DNA from: Chlamydiales bacterium STE3
Lineage (GTDB): Bacteria; Chlamydiota; Chlamydiia; Chlamydiales; Parachlamydiaceae
NCBI GenBank assembly: GCA_011125455.1
Contig: VKHO01000042.1
Span: 103,463-167,462 of the forward strand
Direction: 5' to 3'
Length of the DNA: 64,000 bases
Within the stretch, counting starts at the first letter, position 1. Each line of letters begins with the position of its first letter. Positions 34,176-42,735 of this stretch are shown here, piece after piece. The translations under genes and the position numbers were made by a program. The notes below the pieces were generated by a model. The model saw only the letters and a program-made list of their open reading frames with translations, had not been told where the DNA came from and searched no databases.

Positions 34176-35596
34176 GTGTGGTTATCCTCTTTTTTAGGAG
34201 GTAAAGCAGGAGCTTCCATTGATGCGACAGGATAGGAGCAATAATCTGCTGCAAAATAAGCACTTGGGCGATAGTTTCCGCTTGATTTTACTCCTCCGAA
34301 AGGAGCTTTACTGCTCGCACCAGTAAGAGGAGTATTCCAATTAATCAACCCTGCCTTAATACGTTTCCAAAAAAGCTGATACTCTTCGATGTGATCACTC
34401 ATTAAGCCTGCGATGAGTCCGAAGCGGGTTTGATTGGCTTCGTGAATGGCTTCTTCAAAATTCTCCACGCGAATAAGCTGAAGAAAGGGACCAAAAATTT
34501 CCTCATCTGCTCGATTACGGCATTCAGTGACATCTAAGAAAGCAGGGCTTACAATAGGATGTTTTTCATTGGGTTGCTTCATCCTTACAAGAACCTCTGC
34601 TCCTTCTTTTTCTAGTTGGCTCTGTGCCGATAGAAGCCGTTCCACAGCTTTTTGATTAATTACAGGACCCATAAAAGGCTCTGGGGTATCTGTATAGAGT
34701 CCAACAGTGATCTCGTTGATGCGTTTTTGTAGGGTTTTGAGAAACTGTTGCGAACAGTTATTTTTGATCACGATTAGCCTTCTTGCACAGGTGCAGCGCT
34801 GCCCGCTGGAGAGATAGGCGGATTGTAGTGTGTGTCTAACGGTGGCATCTATATTTGCCGTTTCACTAATGACAAGTGCATTATTTCCGCCCATTTCAAG
34901 AGCGAGAATTTTCCCAGGCTTTTTTAATAAAGCTTCTTGTAAGGAAAAACCAGCACTAGCACTTCCTGTAAACAAAACGCCATCAATATCATCACTTGCT
35001 GCGAGGGCTTGTCCAACGGCGGCTCCACCTTGTACCACTTGAATCACACTTTCTGGAAAACCTGCAGCGTGATAAAGCTCTACAAGTTTGGCGCCCGTGA
35101 AGGGGGTTAACTCGCTGGGTTTAAAAATGACTGCGTTTCCTGCTAGTAGCGCAGGCACAATATGACCATTTGGCAGGTGGCCGGGAAAATTGAAAGGGCC
35201 AAAAACCGCTAAAAGACCTTGAGGTTTAAAGCGAGTGACGGATTGAATGTGTCCAAGAGGATAGGAGAGAATTTTACAGCGATCACGATAAGCTTCGATC
35301 GAAATTTCTACTTTAGCAACCATTGCAGTAACTTCTCCTCGTGCATCGGAAAGAAGTTTGCCATTCTCCTGAGAAATCCAGTGAGCGAATTGGTCCTGTT
35401 TCTCTTTTAATAATTTGGCAAAAACTTGCAAGTAATCGATTCTTTTCTCTAAACCAAAATTTGCCCATTCGATAGAGGCTTTTTTCCCTTTTAAGATAAG
35501 GGCCTGTAATGTGTCAGGTTCTGTGACTGTACATTCATAGAGCAGATGACCAGTTGCTGTATCAAATGACCGAAGACTATCTTGTTGACTAATCAT
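34172..35596 (-). CDS. astD: Succinylglutamate-semialdehyde dehydrogenase
   Basis: AstD oxidises N-succinylglutamate semialdehyde to N-succinylglutamate with NAD. The 474-residue aldehyde dehydrogenase shows FGPFNFPGHLPNGHIVPALL (residues about 136-155), the NAD-loop FTGSASAGF, LEMGGNNALVI with the catalytic Glu, and SSGQRCTCARRLIV with the catalytic Cys in QRC. C-terminal FNTP-like NWNTPLTGASSKAPFGGVKS is as in AstD. Eight bases separate it from astA and it overlaps astB. Context distinguishes it from other aldehyde dehydrogenases. Confidence 0.94.
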   Translation of the reverse strand: MISQQDSLRSFDTATGHLLYECTVTEPDTLQALILKGKKASIEWANFGLEKRIDYLQVFAKLLKEKQDQFAHWISQENGKLLSDARGEVTAMVAKVEISIEAYRDRCKILSYPLGHIQSVTRFKPQGLLAVFGPFNFPGHLPNGHIVPALLAGNAVIFKPSELTPFTGAKLVELYHAAGFPESVIQVVQGGAAVGQALAASDDIDGVLFTGSASAGFSLQEALLKKPGKILALEMGGNNALVISETANIDATVRHTLQSAYLSSGQRCTCARRLIVIKNNCSQQFLKTLQKRINEITVGLYTDTPEPFMGPVINQKAVERLLSAQSQLEKEGAEVLVRMKQPNEKHPIVSPAFLDVTECRNRADEEIFGPFLQLIRVENFEEAIHEANQTRFGLIAGLMSDHIEEYQLFWKRIKAGLINWNTPLTGASSKAPFGGVKSSGNYRPSAYFAADYCSYPVASMEAPALPPKKEDNHT

Positions 35597-35604
35597 AAAA
35601 GCCT

Positions 35605-36621
35605 TTAGAGATTTAGGGGAGAAAACCGTATGTGTTCTCCAATTTTTACATTTAATAGATTTGCAGTTTTTTTATCGAGAACAGCCTTTTTGTTCACCAT
35701 ATTTATTTGAGCAAGGCAGCATCGGAAATTGATCGTGGTGTTGCTAACAATAAATGTAGGGCTATTTTCAATGTGGTTGTGAATACTTGATAAAACGGCT
35801 AATTTGGAATCGCGAATTAAAGGAATTTCATCCCTTAAGGCTTCAATTTTAGGCCCACCGTCAATTGAATCAATTTCTCCATTAAATGCAAATCCTTGGT
35901 TTTGGAGCATATGTAATGCAGGTTGTGTGTTTTGATGCACTTGGCCGATCGCTTCTTTTGCAGCCGGCGAAAGCAAAGAGACAATGATGGGGTAGTGTGC
36001 TAGCACCTCTGGAAAGACGTCCTGCCCTGCATCTTTTCTTGCGATGAGTGTTTTAAAAGAAATGTCGAGAAAGTGGCGCCCAATGTTGTTCCAAAAGGGG
36101 TTATCTTCTTCCTCATCAATATAGCTTCTCATGAGGGCGTAAAGTGTAGTATCAAAGCGTTCAGGAAAATTTGCTATAAATAAAAAACGACACAATGAAA
36201 GAAGTTTGCCCAGGCCTGCATTCCTAAATTCAGAATCTAAATAGAGGCTACAAAGTTCTGTAGCTCCCGAAGTGTATGTAACGGGTTCTAAAATAGTGAT
36301 TTGGGCTGGTGCTTCGTGAAACTGCTTTATCAAGGGAAGGGTTTTAAGTTGATAATAATGAAGAGAGGAGTTCTCTCCAGTTTTGGCATAAATACCCGTT
36401 ATTCCACCGATCTTCTTGCTGATCGTATTCTCGAGCACAAATAGGTAGACTTCATAACCTGGAGAGTTGACTTTTTTGTTAAAGGAATAGATTGCTTTAT
36501 GGAGTAATTTCTCTAGTCGTTCTTCATTTTTGGGAAGGCTTGTTAATCCGATGTTTGCCTTGAAAGCGAGATTAACAAACTCTATTAGATCGTTTTTGCT
36601 GATGGGGCGAATTACGAACAT
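35605..36621 (-). CDS. astA: Arginine N-succinyltransferase
   Basis: AstA transfers succinyl from succinyl-CoA to the alpha-amino group of arginine, the committing step of the AST pathway. The 338-residue protein begins MFVIRPISKNDLIEFVNLA, with a GNAT-like N-terminal half containing TELCSLYLDSEFRNAGLGKLLSLCRFLF (the family's CoA-binding region, given here in one short part: NAGLGKLLSL) and ends with IGEHIRFSPLNL. FWNNIGRHFLDISF is a strong AstA motif. It overlaps the aminotransferase gene by 10 bases. Single-chain AstA is meant here, not the AruF/AruG pair. Confidence 0.94.
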   Translation of the reverse strand: MFVIRPISKNDLIEFVNLAFKANIGLTSLPKNEERLEKLLHKAIYSFNKKVNSPGYEVYLFVLENTISKKIGGITGIYAKTGENSSLHYYQLKTLPLIKQFHEAPAQITILEPVTYTSGATELCSLYLDSEFRNAGLGKLLSLCRFLFIANFPERFDTTLYALMRSYIDEEEDNPFWNNIGRHFLDISFKTLIARKDAGQDVFPEVLAHYPIIVSLLSPAAKEAIGQVHQNTQPALHMLQNQGFAFNGEIDSIDGGPKIEALRDEIPLIRDSKLAVLSSIHNHIENSPTFIVSNTTINFRCCLAQINMVNKKAVLDKKTANLLNVKIGEHIRFSPLNL

Positions 36622-37994
36622 GGCATTGATGCAATTAAAACTTTTTTAACGATGGCCATCACTTCATCAATTTCCTCATCGGTAATCACTCCTACAGGAA
36701 CTAGCATGCGTACTCGTGTAGGAAAACTGCCTGCGACGAAAGTAATGACACCCTCTTCGAAAAGTTTTTGAACAAAGACGACAATTTTTTCCGGGTCACC
36801 ATCAAAAGGAGTAAAGGCGATCATTCCTCCTAAACCATAGGGGCCTTTGGCGAGTTGAGGATAATCATCATTTAGCTTTTTTAAATGGGTGTGAAAACGA
36901 TTTTGAATTTCCATCACACGGCCTTGCTCGCCATAAAAGTGTCCCTCAAGCAGCTTCTGTACAATCCATTTTCCAGCCCTTATGCATACTGTACTACTTG
37001 TAAATGTTTGGCTTAACAATGCTGGTTTAGGCTGGTATTCTTCTGTGAAAAAAGTAGCGCAGCAAAGAGATAGCTTGCCAATAGCGGAAATATCGACAAA
37101 TTCTTCTAGATCAAAGTGCTGATAGGCAAATAATTCTGAGGTGCGGCCAAAGGTTTGGATTTCATCGGCAAAGATAGCAATATGTTGCTCTTTTAAAATT
37201 TCCATTAAAGCTTTAAAAAAGGCTGTCGTTCCAGGGTAAAAGCCTCCCTCACCTTGAATCAACTCAAAAATCATCAAGGCGTGGGATTTAGGATAGCGAA
37301 TGATTGCCTTCTTTAACGCTTCGATGGCATTTTTTGTGCTCTCCTCAGGCCTTGCAGCATCAAAATAGGGGATATAATCTACTGGAATATTGATGGGCAG
37401 ATGGTGACGAAAAGCCGGTTTATCTGTTACTTGCGAAAAGGTAAGCGATCTTCCTGCGAAGCAATGATCAAATGCTAATATACGATTGGCAGGGAAATTT
37501 TTTTGAAAGGCGATTTTAAGGGCATTTTCATTAGCCATTACACCAGAAGAAGTGAGGAAGCAATGAGGTAGCCCCGATGCATTAATTAAAAGTTCTGAGA
37601 GTTCTAGGGTGTCGGCATTTTGTTGTAAATTGCCTTGCATGATAATGTCGCTTAACGCTGCGGAAATGGCGATTGAAGCTAGCTCAGGATGGCTATGGCC
37701 GAAATAATGAACACCAATGCCTGAGATCATATCATACTTAACGCTGCCATCTAGCAATTCAACAAGAGATCCTTTGCCTATCCCACTTCCTAAATAGGGG
37801 TAATAGAGATTAGCGCCGCGACTAAGAGAAAAAGCTCGAATGAGCTCATCATAACGCAGTTTCCTTCCAGCGCTTGGTTTTCGAATCCCCTGAATTTTAT
37901 TTTGATGCTCAACAAGTAGATCAACGAGCTTAGCAATGTGGGGCGAAAGCCTGGAGTCTGAAAGAAACTCTTCGCTGACTAATGACATATTCAA
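36612..37994 (-). CDS. astC: Class III aminotransferase, probable succinylornithine transaminase
   Basis: The 460-residue PLP enzyme sits in the AST operon at the place of AstC, which converts N-succinylornithine to the semialdehyde. Visible motifs are VHYFGHSHPELASIA, the PLP-phosphate loop LTSSGVMANENALKIAF, IFELIQGEGGFYPG, the PLP-binding FADEIQTFGRTSE and a catalytic Lys in DISAIGKLSLCCATFF. The last motif lacks the GGG of ordinary ArgD/AstC enzymes and looks more like lysine 6-aminotransferase-type sequences, so the subfamily is unusual and the substrate assignment rests mainly on context. It overlaps the M20 gene by four bases and astA by ten. Confidence 0.8.
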   Translation of the reverse strand: MNMSLVSEEFLSDSRLSPHIAKLVDLLVEHQNKIQGIRKPSAGRKLRYDELIRAFSLSRGANLYYPYLGSGIGKGSLVELLDGSVKYDMISGIGVHYFGHSHPELASIAISAALSDIIMQGNLQQNADTLELSELLINASGLPHCFLTSSGVMANENALKIAFQKNFPANRILAFDHCFAGRSLTFSQVTDKPAFRHHLPINIPVDYIPYFDAARPEESTKNAIEALKKAIIRYPKSHALMIFELIQGEGGFYPGTTAFFKALMEILKEQHIAIFADEIQTFGRTSELFAYQHFDLEEFVDISAIGKLSLCCATFFTEEYQPKPALLSQTFTSSTVCIRAGKWIVQKLLEGHFYGEQGRVMEIQNRFHTHLKKLNDDYPQLAKGPYGLGGMIAFTPFDGDPEKIVVFVQKLFEEGVITFVAGSFPTRVRMLVPVGVITDEEIDEVMAIVKKVLIASMPCS

Positions 37995-39196
37995 ACCTTT
38001 TTTTCAGCATAGTTCAAAAGAAATAAAGCTAAAAGCTTGGCGCGTTGACGAATACTATCCACAAGAATGTATTCGCCCTCTGTATGAATATCTCCTCCAA
38101 CGGCTCCCAGGGTGTCCAAATTAGCAAGCCCTGCACTAGCTAATGTATTGCCATCACAAACCCCACCGGTTGGGCGCATGATAAGTTCTTGGTTCAATAG
38201 GGCTGCACACTCCTTGAATTGTTGATAGAGGATCTCGGTTTTTTTATCCACATTTTTAGGAAAACGAGTGGCTTCGCGATGAATTTCAATCTTCATCCCC
38301 GATAATTGATTTTCTAGCGCTGCAAATGCCTGTAATTTTTGATCAATCTTATAAAGATCTTCACTCTCATTAAACCGGGCATTGATCTTGCAGGAGGCAA
38401 GATTGGGGACAATGTTTAAAGGTCCGCCTCCTTGAAGCTGCCCAATATTCATAATTAAACCAGGCATGAGTGCTTGAAAGGTTTCAGTATTAACGATAAA
38501 TCGTGCCAAGGCAGCAATTGCACTTTTCCCAAGATGAAAATCTCTTCCCACATGAGCCGATCTACCTTTAACTAATACTGTGTAATTGGCAGAACCTTTT
38601 CTTTGGCCGACGATAGCCCCATCGGGAAAGGCGGGCTCAAACAGCAACCCGAACTCATACAAAGGTGCTTTTTTAGCGATTATTTCCTTAGAGCCAACCG
38701 AACCAATCTCCTCATCTGGGTTGATAAAAACCTCCCATCCAATTTCATCTGCTAAAGGACTTTTTTCAAAAGCTCGAAGGGCCAAAAGAAGAATGGCAAG
38801 GCCCCCTTTCATGTCTGCAATTCCTGGTCCAACGCATTTTTCCTGATCAATACGATAAGGAGTTTGAAAATTACTTTGGGGAGAAAACACTGTGTCCATA
38901 TGGCCGCAAAAAAAGATTTTTCTTTTGGACTGTGGTCTTCTGACAAAAGAAATAGCTTTACCAAGGGGGGTGATTGTCAAAGCGCCTTGTGCATTAATTT
39001 TGCGCCATTCAGGCAACACAATTTCTTCTGTTTGATCACAAATTTTTGCAAATGAATCTTTTAGTTTTTCTGCCATTAAATTTAATCCCGCCAGATTTTC
39101 TGACCATGAATTAATGGCGACCCATGAATCTAAAAGTTGCAGAGTATTTTCAAATTCTTTATCTATCCAATCTAGATGTGCTGAAAATTTTTTCAT
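37991..39196 (-). CDS. M20-family hydrolase, candidate succinylglutamate desuccinylase
   Basis: This is a zinc-dependent M20 (carboxypeptidase G2/ArgE-like) hydrolase. Metal-site motifs are complete: FFCGHMDTVF (His-x-Asp), GPGIADMKGGLA (Asp bridging metal), FINPDEEIGSVGS (Glu-Glu) and LFEPAF; the dimerisation-domain KGRSAHVGRDF and a final TLGAVGGDIHTEGEYI are also present. It is the first gene of the AST operon, overlapping the aminotransferase by four bases. No astE (M14-like) gene is in the operon, so it probably removes succinate from N-succinylglutamate. The start at 39196 (MKKFSAHLDW) is a choice; in-frame ATG at 39235 and TTG at 39262, the last with an AGG motif, are alternatives. Confidence 0.85.
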   Translation of the reverse strand: MKKFSAHLDWIDKEFENTLQLLDSWVAINSWSENLAGLNLMAEKLKDSFAKICDQTEEIVLPEWRKINAQGALTITPLGKAISFVRRPQSKRKIFFCGHMDTVFSPQSNFQTPYRIDQEKCVGPGIADMKGGLAILLLALRAFEKSPLADEIGWEVFINPDEEIGSVGSKEIIAKKAPLYEFGLLFEPAFPDGAIVGQRKGSANYTVLVKGRSAHVGRDFHLGKSAIAALARFIVNTETFQALMPGLIMNIGQLQGGGPLNIVPNLASCKINARFNESEDLYKIDQKLQAFAALENQLSGMKIEIHREATRFPKNVDKKTEILYQQFKECAALLNQELIMRPTGGVCDGNTLASAGLANLDTLGAVGGDIHTEGEYILVDSIRQRAKLLALFLLNYAEKKV

Positions 39197-39355
39197 CGTA
39201 ATGGTGAAATATGATTGTTTTAACCAATTTCTCATATTGCTGATTAGGAATTGGTTTGACAAACCTTTTTTTTATTAATTTTTTTTGATTATTTTTTGGT
39301 AAAAAAATCTCGCTTTAGCTTAATGTGACCAAAATGAAGTTTTTTAAGGAATGAT

Positions 39356-39601
39356 ATGAATAGAAACCGCAATCCCCATAAAGAGTTTGAAAAAACATTT
39401 TCTAAAAATCATGCTGGCTATGTGTTGATTACCTGTGAAAATCCGAGCGACGATGGCAATATGCATGTAGAAATGACCTATGGTGGAAGCCCGGCTTTGG
39501 TCAACATCCTCATTCATGGTGCACAAGTCCACCTAGAAGAACAACCTAACGAAGATATCGAAGAAGAAACGATTCCAAATATTAGCCTTGTAAAACCTTA
39601 A
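39356..39601 (+). CDS. Hypothetical protein, 81 aa
   Basis: A small soluble protein of 81 residues, unrecognised. It starts MNRNRNPHKEF, with GGAATGAT just upstream of the ATG, and has a basic N-terminus, a beta-rich middle (GYVLITCENPSDD, MHVEMTYGGSPALVNILI) and an acidic C-terminus (EEQPNEDIEEET). The clean codon use and the ribosome site support a real gene. It is divergent from the AST operon and shares a 160-base intergenic region with it. No function can be assigned. Confidence 0.65.
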   Translation: MNRNRNPHKEFEKTFSKNHAGYVLITCENPSDDGNMHVEMTYGGSPALVNILIHGAQVHLEEQPNEDIEEETIPNISLVKP

Positions 39602-39800
39602 ATTCGCTGACTGAAAGCGTTCCTAAATTCAAGCTATTTATTTTGATTTTGACAAAATGAATCATTTATATTTTTTTCCACCCTACTCTATTTATTGAGC
39701 CATTTTATTAAAAATAAGTAGATTTCCTAAGTCTCTAGTCGGCCTTTTTAGCTCTTTTGAGAGAACATTCTTTGTAAAAAATAATTGCGGTATCCTTAAA

Positions 39801-39934
39801 ACAGAGGCCATTGGGCTTTCCAGTCTCTAAAAAGCTAGGGTACGGAAATTAAAGCCTGCATAACTGTAATAAGTTACAAAAACCAACGAAAGCCCATTTC
39901 AGATCCTATTTGGGGAATGCTCAGCAGCCTCTGT
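39801..39934 (+). ncRNA. Candidate structured RNA (nested inverted repeats)
   Basis: Two nested perfect inverted repeats frame this stretch. ACAGAGGC (39801-39808) pairs with GCCTCTGT (39927-39934), and TGGGCTTTC (39812-39820) pairs with GAAAGCCCA (39888-39896). A further small hairpin TAACT/AGTTA lies inside near 39861-39876. The order outer-inner and the GC content of the stems, in a 500-base AT-rich spacer without genes, suggest a folded transcript or a cis-acting leader of the coiled-coil gene. Strand is assumed from the downstream gene. No known RNA family was recognised. Confidence 0.4.
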
Positions 39935-40101
39935 AGAGCTTAACTTATATTAAAGGCGTTTCAGAACCTATTATTAGCCATTTTTTTTACTTAAGTGGGG
40001 TTAGAATGTGAGTTTATTTTTGTTTTTGGTATAAGTGTTGGGTAAAGATTGCCCTTTCTAATGGTGATGATAGCATAATACCCTCATAATAGGTTAAGAA
40101 A

Positions 40102-42615
40102 GTGAATATTGTTCAAACGGAATCCTTAGATAATGTACCAAGCAGAGTTGTTTTTGGACCTATCTGCGTTCTTTTTAGTGTCACACTACTTTATTTTAAA
40201 GAATCACCCTTTTTTGTAGCTCTTACTTCAGCTGCCCTGTTAGGTATTTTGCTATGTTGGAAGTGGGAGCGCAATGGGATGATGGTTGCCATGAGTACTT
40301 TAATGGGAGTCCTTTTTTATGAATGGCAATGGGGTTCTGATTCGCTAACTTTATGGGAATTGGGGCTTGCTAGTAGCCTTGGAATCGCTTTTTTTATCAC
40401 ATCGCTTGCCAAGCAAGAAATCAGTGAGCTTATAGAAGACCAAGCTTCTGAACAGATTGAAACCTTGCAAGCAGAATATGCTTCTATTCAAGAAGTTCTT
40501 AAAAAATATGAAAAAGTTTTAAAAGAAAAGAATCAAAAAATTGATGCTTTGGAGCAAAGCCAGCCAATCTCCTCTCAAAATGTTCTTCAGCCTGGTAGTT
40601 TTCCTCAAGATGGCCTTAATGAAGAGGTAATTCAGCAGAAAAATGCTCTTATTGAGGAGCTTCAGAAAAAAGTCGCTTTCGCTGGAGATGCAGATCAACT
40701 GAAAACCCAATTTGAGCAGGCTCAGGAACTTCTTCAAAACCAGCAGAAAACAATTCAAGAGCAACTTTTAGAAATTGATTTTTTGAAGAAAGGGAACTCC
40801 TTAACTGAACAAATAAGCCAGCAGCAATGGGATGGCATCTCTTTTGAAGAAATTCTTAAACGCTATGAAGCTGCCGTTCAAGAAAGAAATCTGATTATTG
40901 ATGAATTGCATGAGCGTTTAGACAAAATTGATGTGTCAGCTAGCGTCGTTCCTTCAGACCCGCTTTCAGGAACACTCAAAGACGCATTACAAGAAAAAGA
41001 GCATTTGATCCACGAACTAATGCAGAGTCAGGCTAATTTGGCAACGATGGAAATGAAGGTTAGAGAATTTGAAGCAATTCTGCAAGAAAGGGTCAAATCT
41101 AACGAGCTCGCGGATCATTTACAACATGAGCTCAATGCTGCCGAAGAAAGGTTTAGGGGCTACGAAGAGGCATTGCAGGAAAAGAGCCTTGCCATCGCGC
41201 AGTTGGAAGAGAGGGCCAAAGCTGCTGAGCTTGTAGACCATTTACAAGACGAGCTCACTGCTGTCGAAGAAAAGTTTAGAAGCTACGAAGAAGTGTTGCG
41301 GGAAAAGAGCCTTGCCATCGCTCAGTTAGAAGAGAGGGCCAAAGCTGCTGAACTTGTGGACCATTTACAACATGAACTCAATGCTGCTGAAGAAAAGTTT
41401 ATAAGCTACGAAGAGGCATTGCAGAAAAAGAGCCTTGCCATCGCTCAGTTAGAAGAGAGGGCCAAAGCTGCTGAACTTGTGGACCATTTACAACATGAAC
41501 TCAATGCTGCTGAAGAAAAGTTTATAAGCTACGAAGAGGCATTGCAGGAAAAGAGCCTTGCCATCGCGCAGTTAGAAGAGAGGACCAAAGCTGCTGAACT
41601 TGTGGACCATTTACAACACGAGCTCATTGCTGCTAAAGAAAATTTGGAACAGTATCAAGAAAATTTAGAAAGACAAAATGCGTTAATCGAAACTCTTAAT
41701 GAAAAAGCTCAAGAAACGCAGCGCCTTGAAGAGGAGATTTCCTTTGCTATCGAAAGTCTAAAAAACTATGAAGAAGCTTTACAAGAAAAAAATATTACGA
41801 TTGAAAGTTTAGAAAAGAAAGCGCAAAAAGCTCAACAAGTGGCCGTTTTAGAAGAAAAGCTTGCGGAAATGCAATTAGTTTTTGAAAGGGAAGAAGCGCG
41901 CCGTGCTGTATTAGAGAAAGAACTGCACATTCTTTTAGAGAAGACTAGCGATTCGAGAAAGTTAGAAGAAACATTGCAAGCTAAAGAACGGCAAGTGCAG
42001 CAACTCGAAGAAAGTTACAAAAGTTTGAGGGATCAGGTTAAGGAGCATGAGGTCTTTAACTTCTCAAAGTTGCTTGAGAAAGATCGCTTAGTAGAGATTC
42101 ATATTAATCGCGTTAAAGATCTAGAGAGACAAATTGACGATTATAAAAGTCAGCTAGATGCCTTGAAGACGCTTCAGCTAGAAAAAGCAGAAGTGAATCA
42201 TGATTATGAATCTAAAGTAGAAAGCCTCAACTCTCAACTAGAAAAGCTGCTGGAGAAGTTAAAAAAAATTGAATCAGAAAAAGCATCACTCGAACAAGAA
42301 CTTGCTCAAACGGAGAAGGAACCAAAAAATAGTGTAGCAAGAGAACTTGCGCGCGTGCAAGGAATGTATAAGCAGTTAAGAGAGCAGTTTGATGAAAAAT
42401 CACGTGTGTTAGATAAAACACGCCGAGAACTCTTCTTGACAACAGAGGAAAAAAATAAACTCGAACTTGAATACCTAGAAGAAACAAAATATGGTCACGT
42501 GGAGAATTTTGCTCAACTTGAGAGATACGTTTTAGATTTAACTCAATTGGTAGAGAACCAAGAACAGGAAATTGAAGTACTTCAGGAGTTGCTAGCTAAA
42601 AATATTAACGTATGA
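40102..42615 (+). CDS. Membrane-anchored coiled-coil protein with tandem repeats
   Basis: The GTG start at 40102 (AGG eight bases upstream) gives 837 residues. Residues about 16-100 hold three to four membrane helices; from about 105 to the end the protein is a continuous charged coiled coil rich in Glu, Gln, Lys and Leu. Residues about 335-515 consist of 41-residue repeats of the form ELVDHLQHELNAAEEKFISY plus EEALQEKSLAIAQLEERAKAA. Such proteins may act as long spacers at the inner membrane, in division or secretion-system assembly, but I do not recognise a family. It lies 120 bases upstream of the fab cluster, which has its own spacer. Confidence 0.75.
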   Translation: MNIVQTESLDNVPSRVVFGPICVLFSVTLLYFKESPFFVALTSAALLGILLCWKWERNGMMVAMSTLMGVLFYEWQWGSDSLTLWELGLASSLGIAFFITSLAKQEISELIEDQASEQIETLQAEYASIQEVLKKYEKVLKEKNQKIDALEQSQPISSQNVLQPGSFPQDGLNEEVIQQKNALIEELQKKVAFAGDADQLKTQFEQAQELLQNQQKTIQEQLLEIDFLKKGNSLTEQISQQQWDGISFEEILKRYEAAVQERNLIIDELHERLDKIDVSASVVPSDPLSGTLKDALQEKEHLIHELMQSQANLATMEMKVREFEAILQERVKSNELADHLQHELNAAEERFRGYEEALQEKSLAIAQLEERAKAAELVDHLQDELTAVEEKFRSYEEVLREKSLAIAQLEERAKAAELVDHLQHELNAAEEKFISYEEALQKKSLAIAQLEERAKAAELVDHLQHELNAAEEKFISYEEALQEKSLAIAQLEERTKAAELVDHLQHELIAAKENLEQYQENLERQNALIETLNEKAQETQRLEEEISFAIESLKNYEEALQEKNITIESLEKKAQKAQQVAVLEEKLAEMQLVFEREEARRAVLEKELHILLEKTSDSRKLEETLQAKERQVQQLEESYKSLRDQVKEHEVFNFSKLLEKDRLVEIHINRVKDLERQIDDYKSQLDALKTLQLEKAEVNHDYESKVESLNSQLEKLLEKLKKIESEKASLEQELAQTEKEPKNSVARELARVQGMYKQLREQFDEKSRVLDKTRRELFLTTEEKNKLELEYLEETKYGHVENFAQLERYVLDLTQLVENQEQEIEVLQELLAKNINV
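41104..41637 (+). repeat. 123-bp tandem repeats within the coiled-coil gene
   Basis: Four full units start at 41104, 41227, 41350 and 41473, each exactly 123 bases (41 codons), and a fifth partial unit starts at 41596. Units 3 and 4 differ at only three positions by my alignment, so they were duplicated recently; units 1 and 2 are more diverged. The period of 41 residues is one short of six heptads. Confidence 0.9.
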
Positions 42616-42735
42616 AATATTTTTTTATTCTTAAAAGAATCTTTTATTAATAATTCTGTTTTGAATCTGCAGGATCAAGCTTTACTCTTATAGTACAAAC
42701 CTATATAATTTGCTTTTTATTAAAGATTAAAGCTT

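Noticed and set aside
41104..41637. Tandem repeats as a CRISPR array or assembly error.
   Set aside because: Units are contiguous without spacers, keep the reading frame and differ from each other in a graded way.
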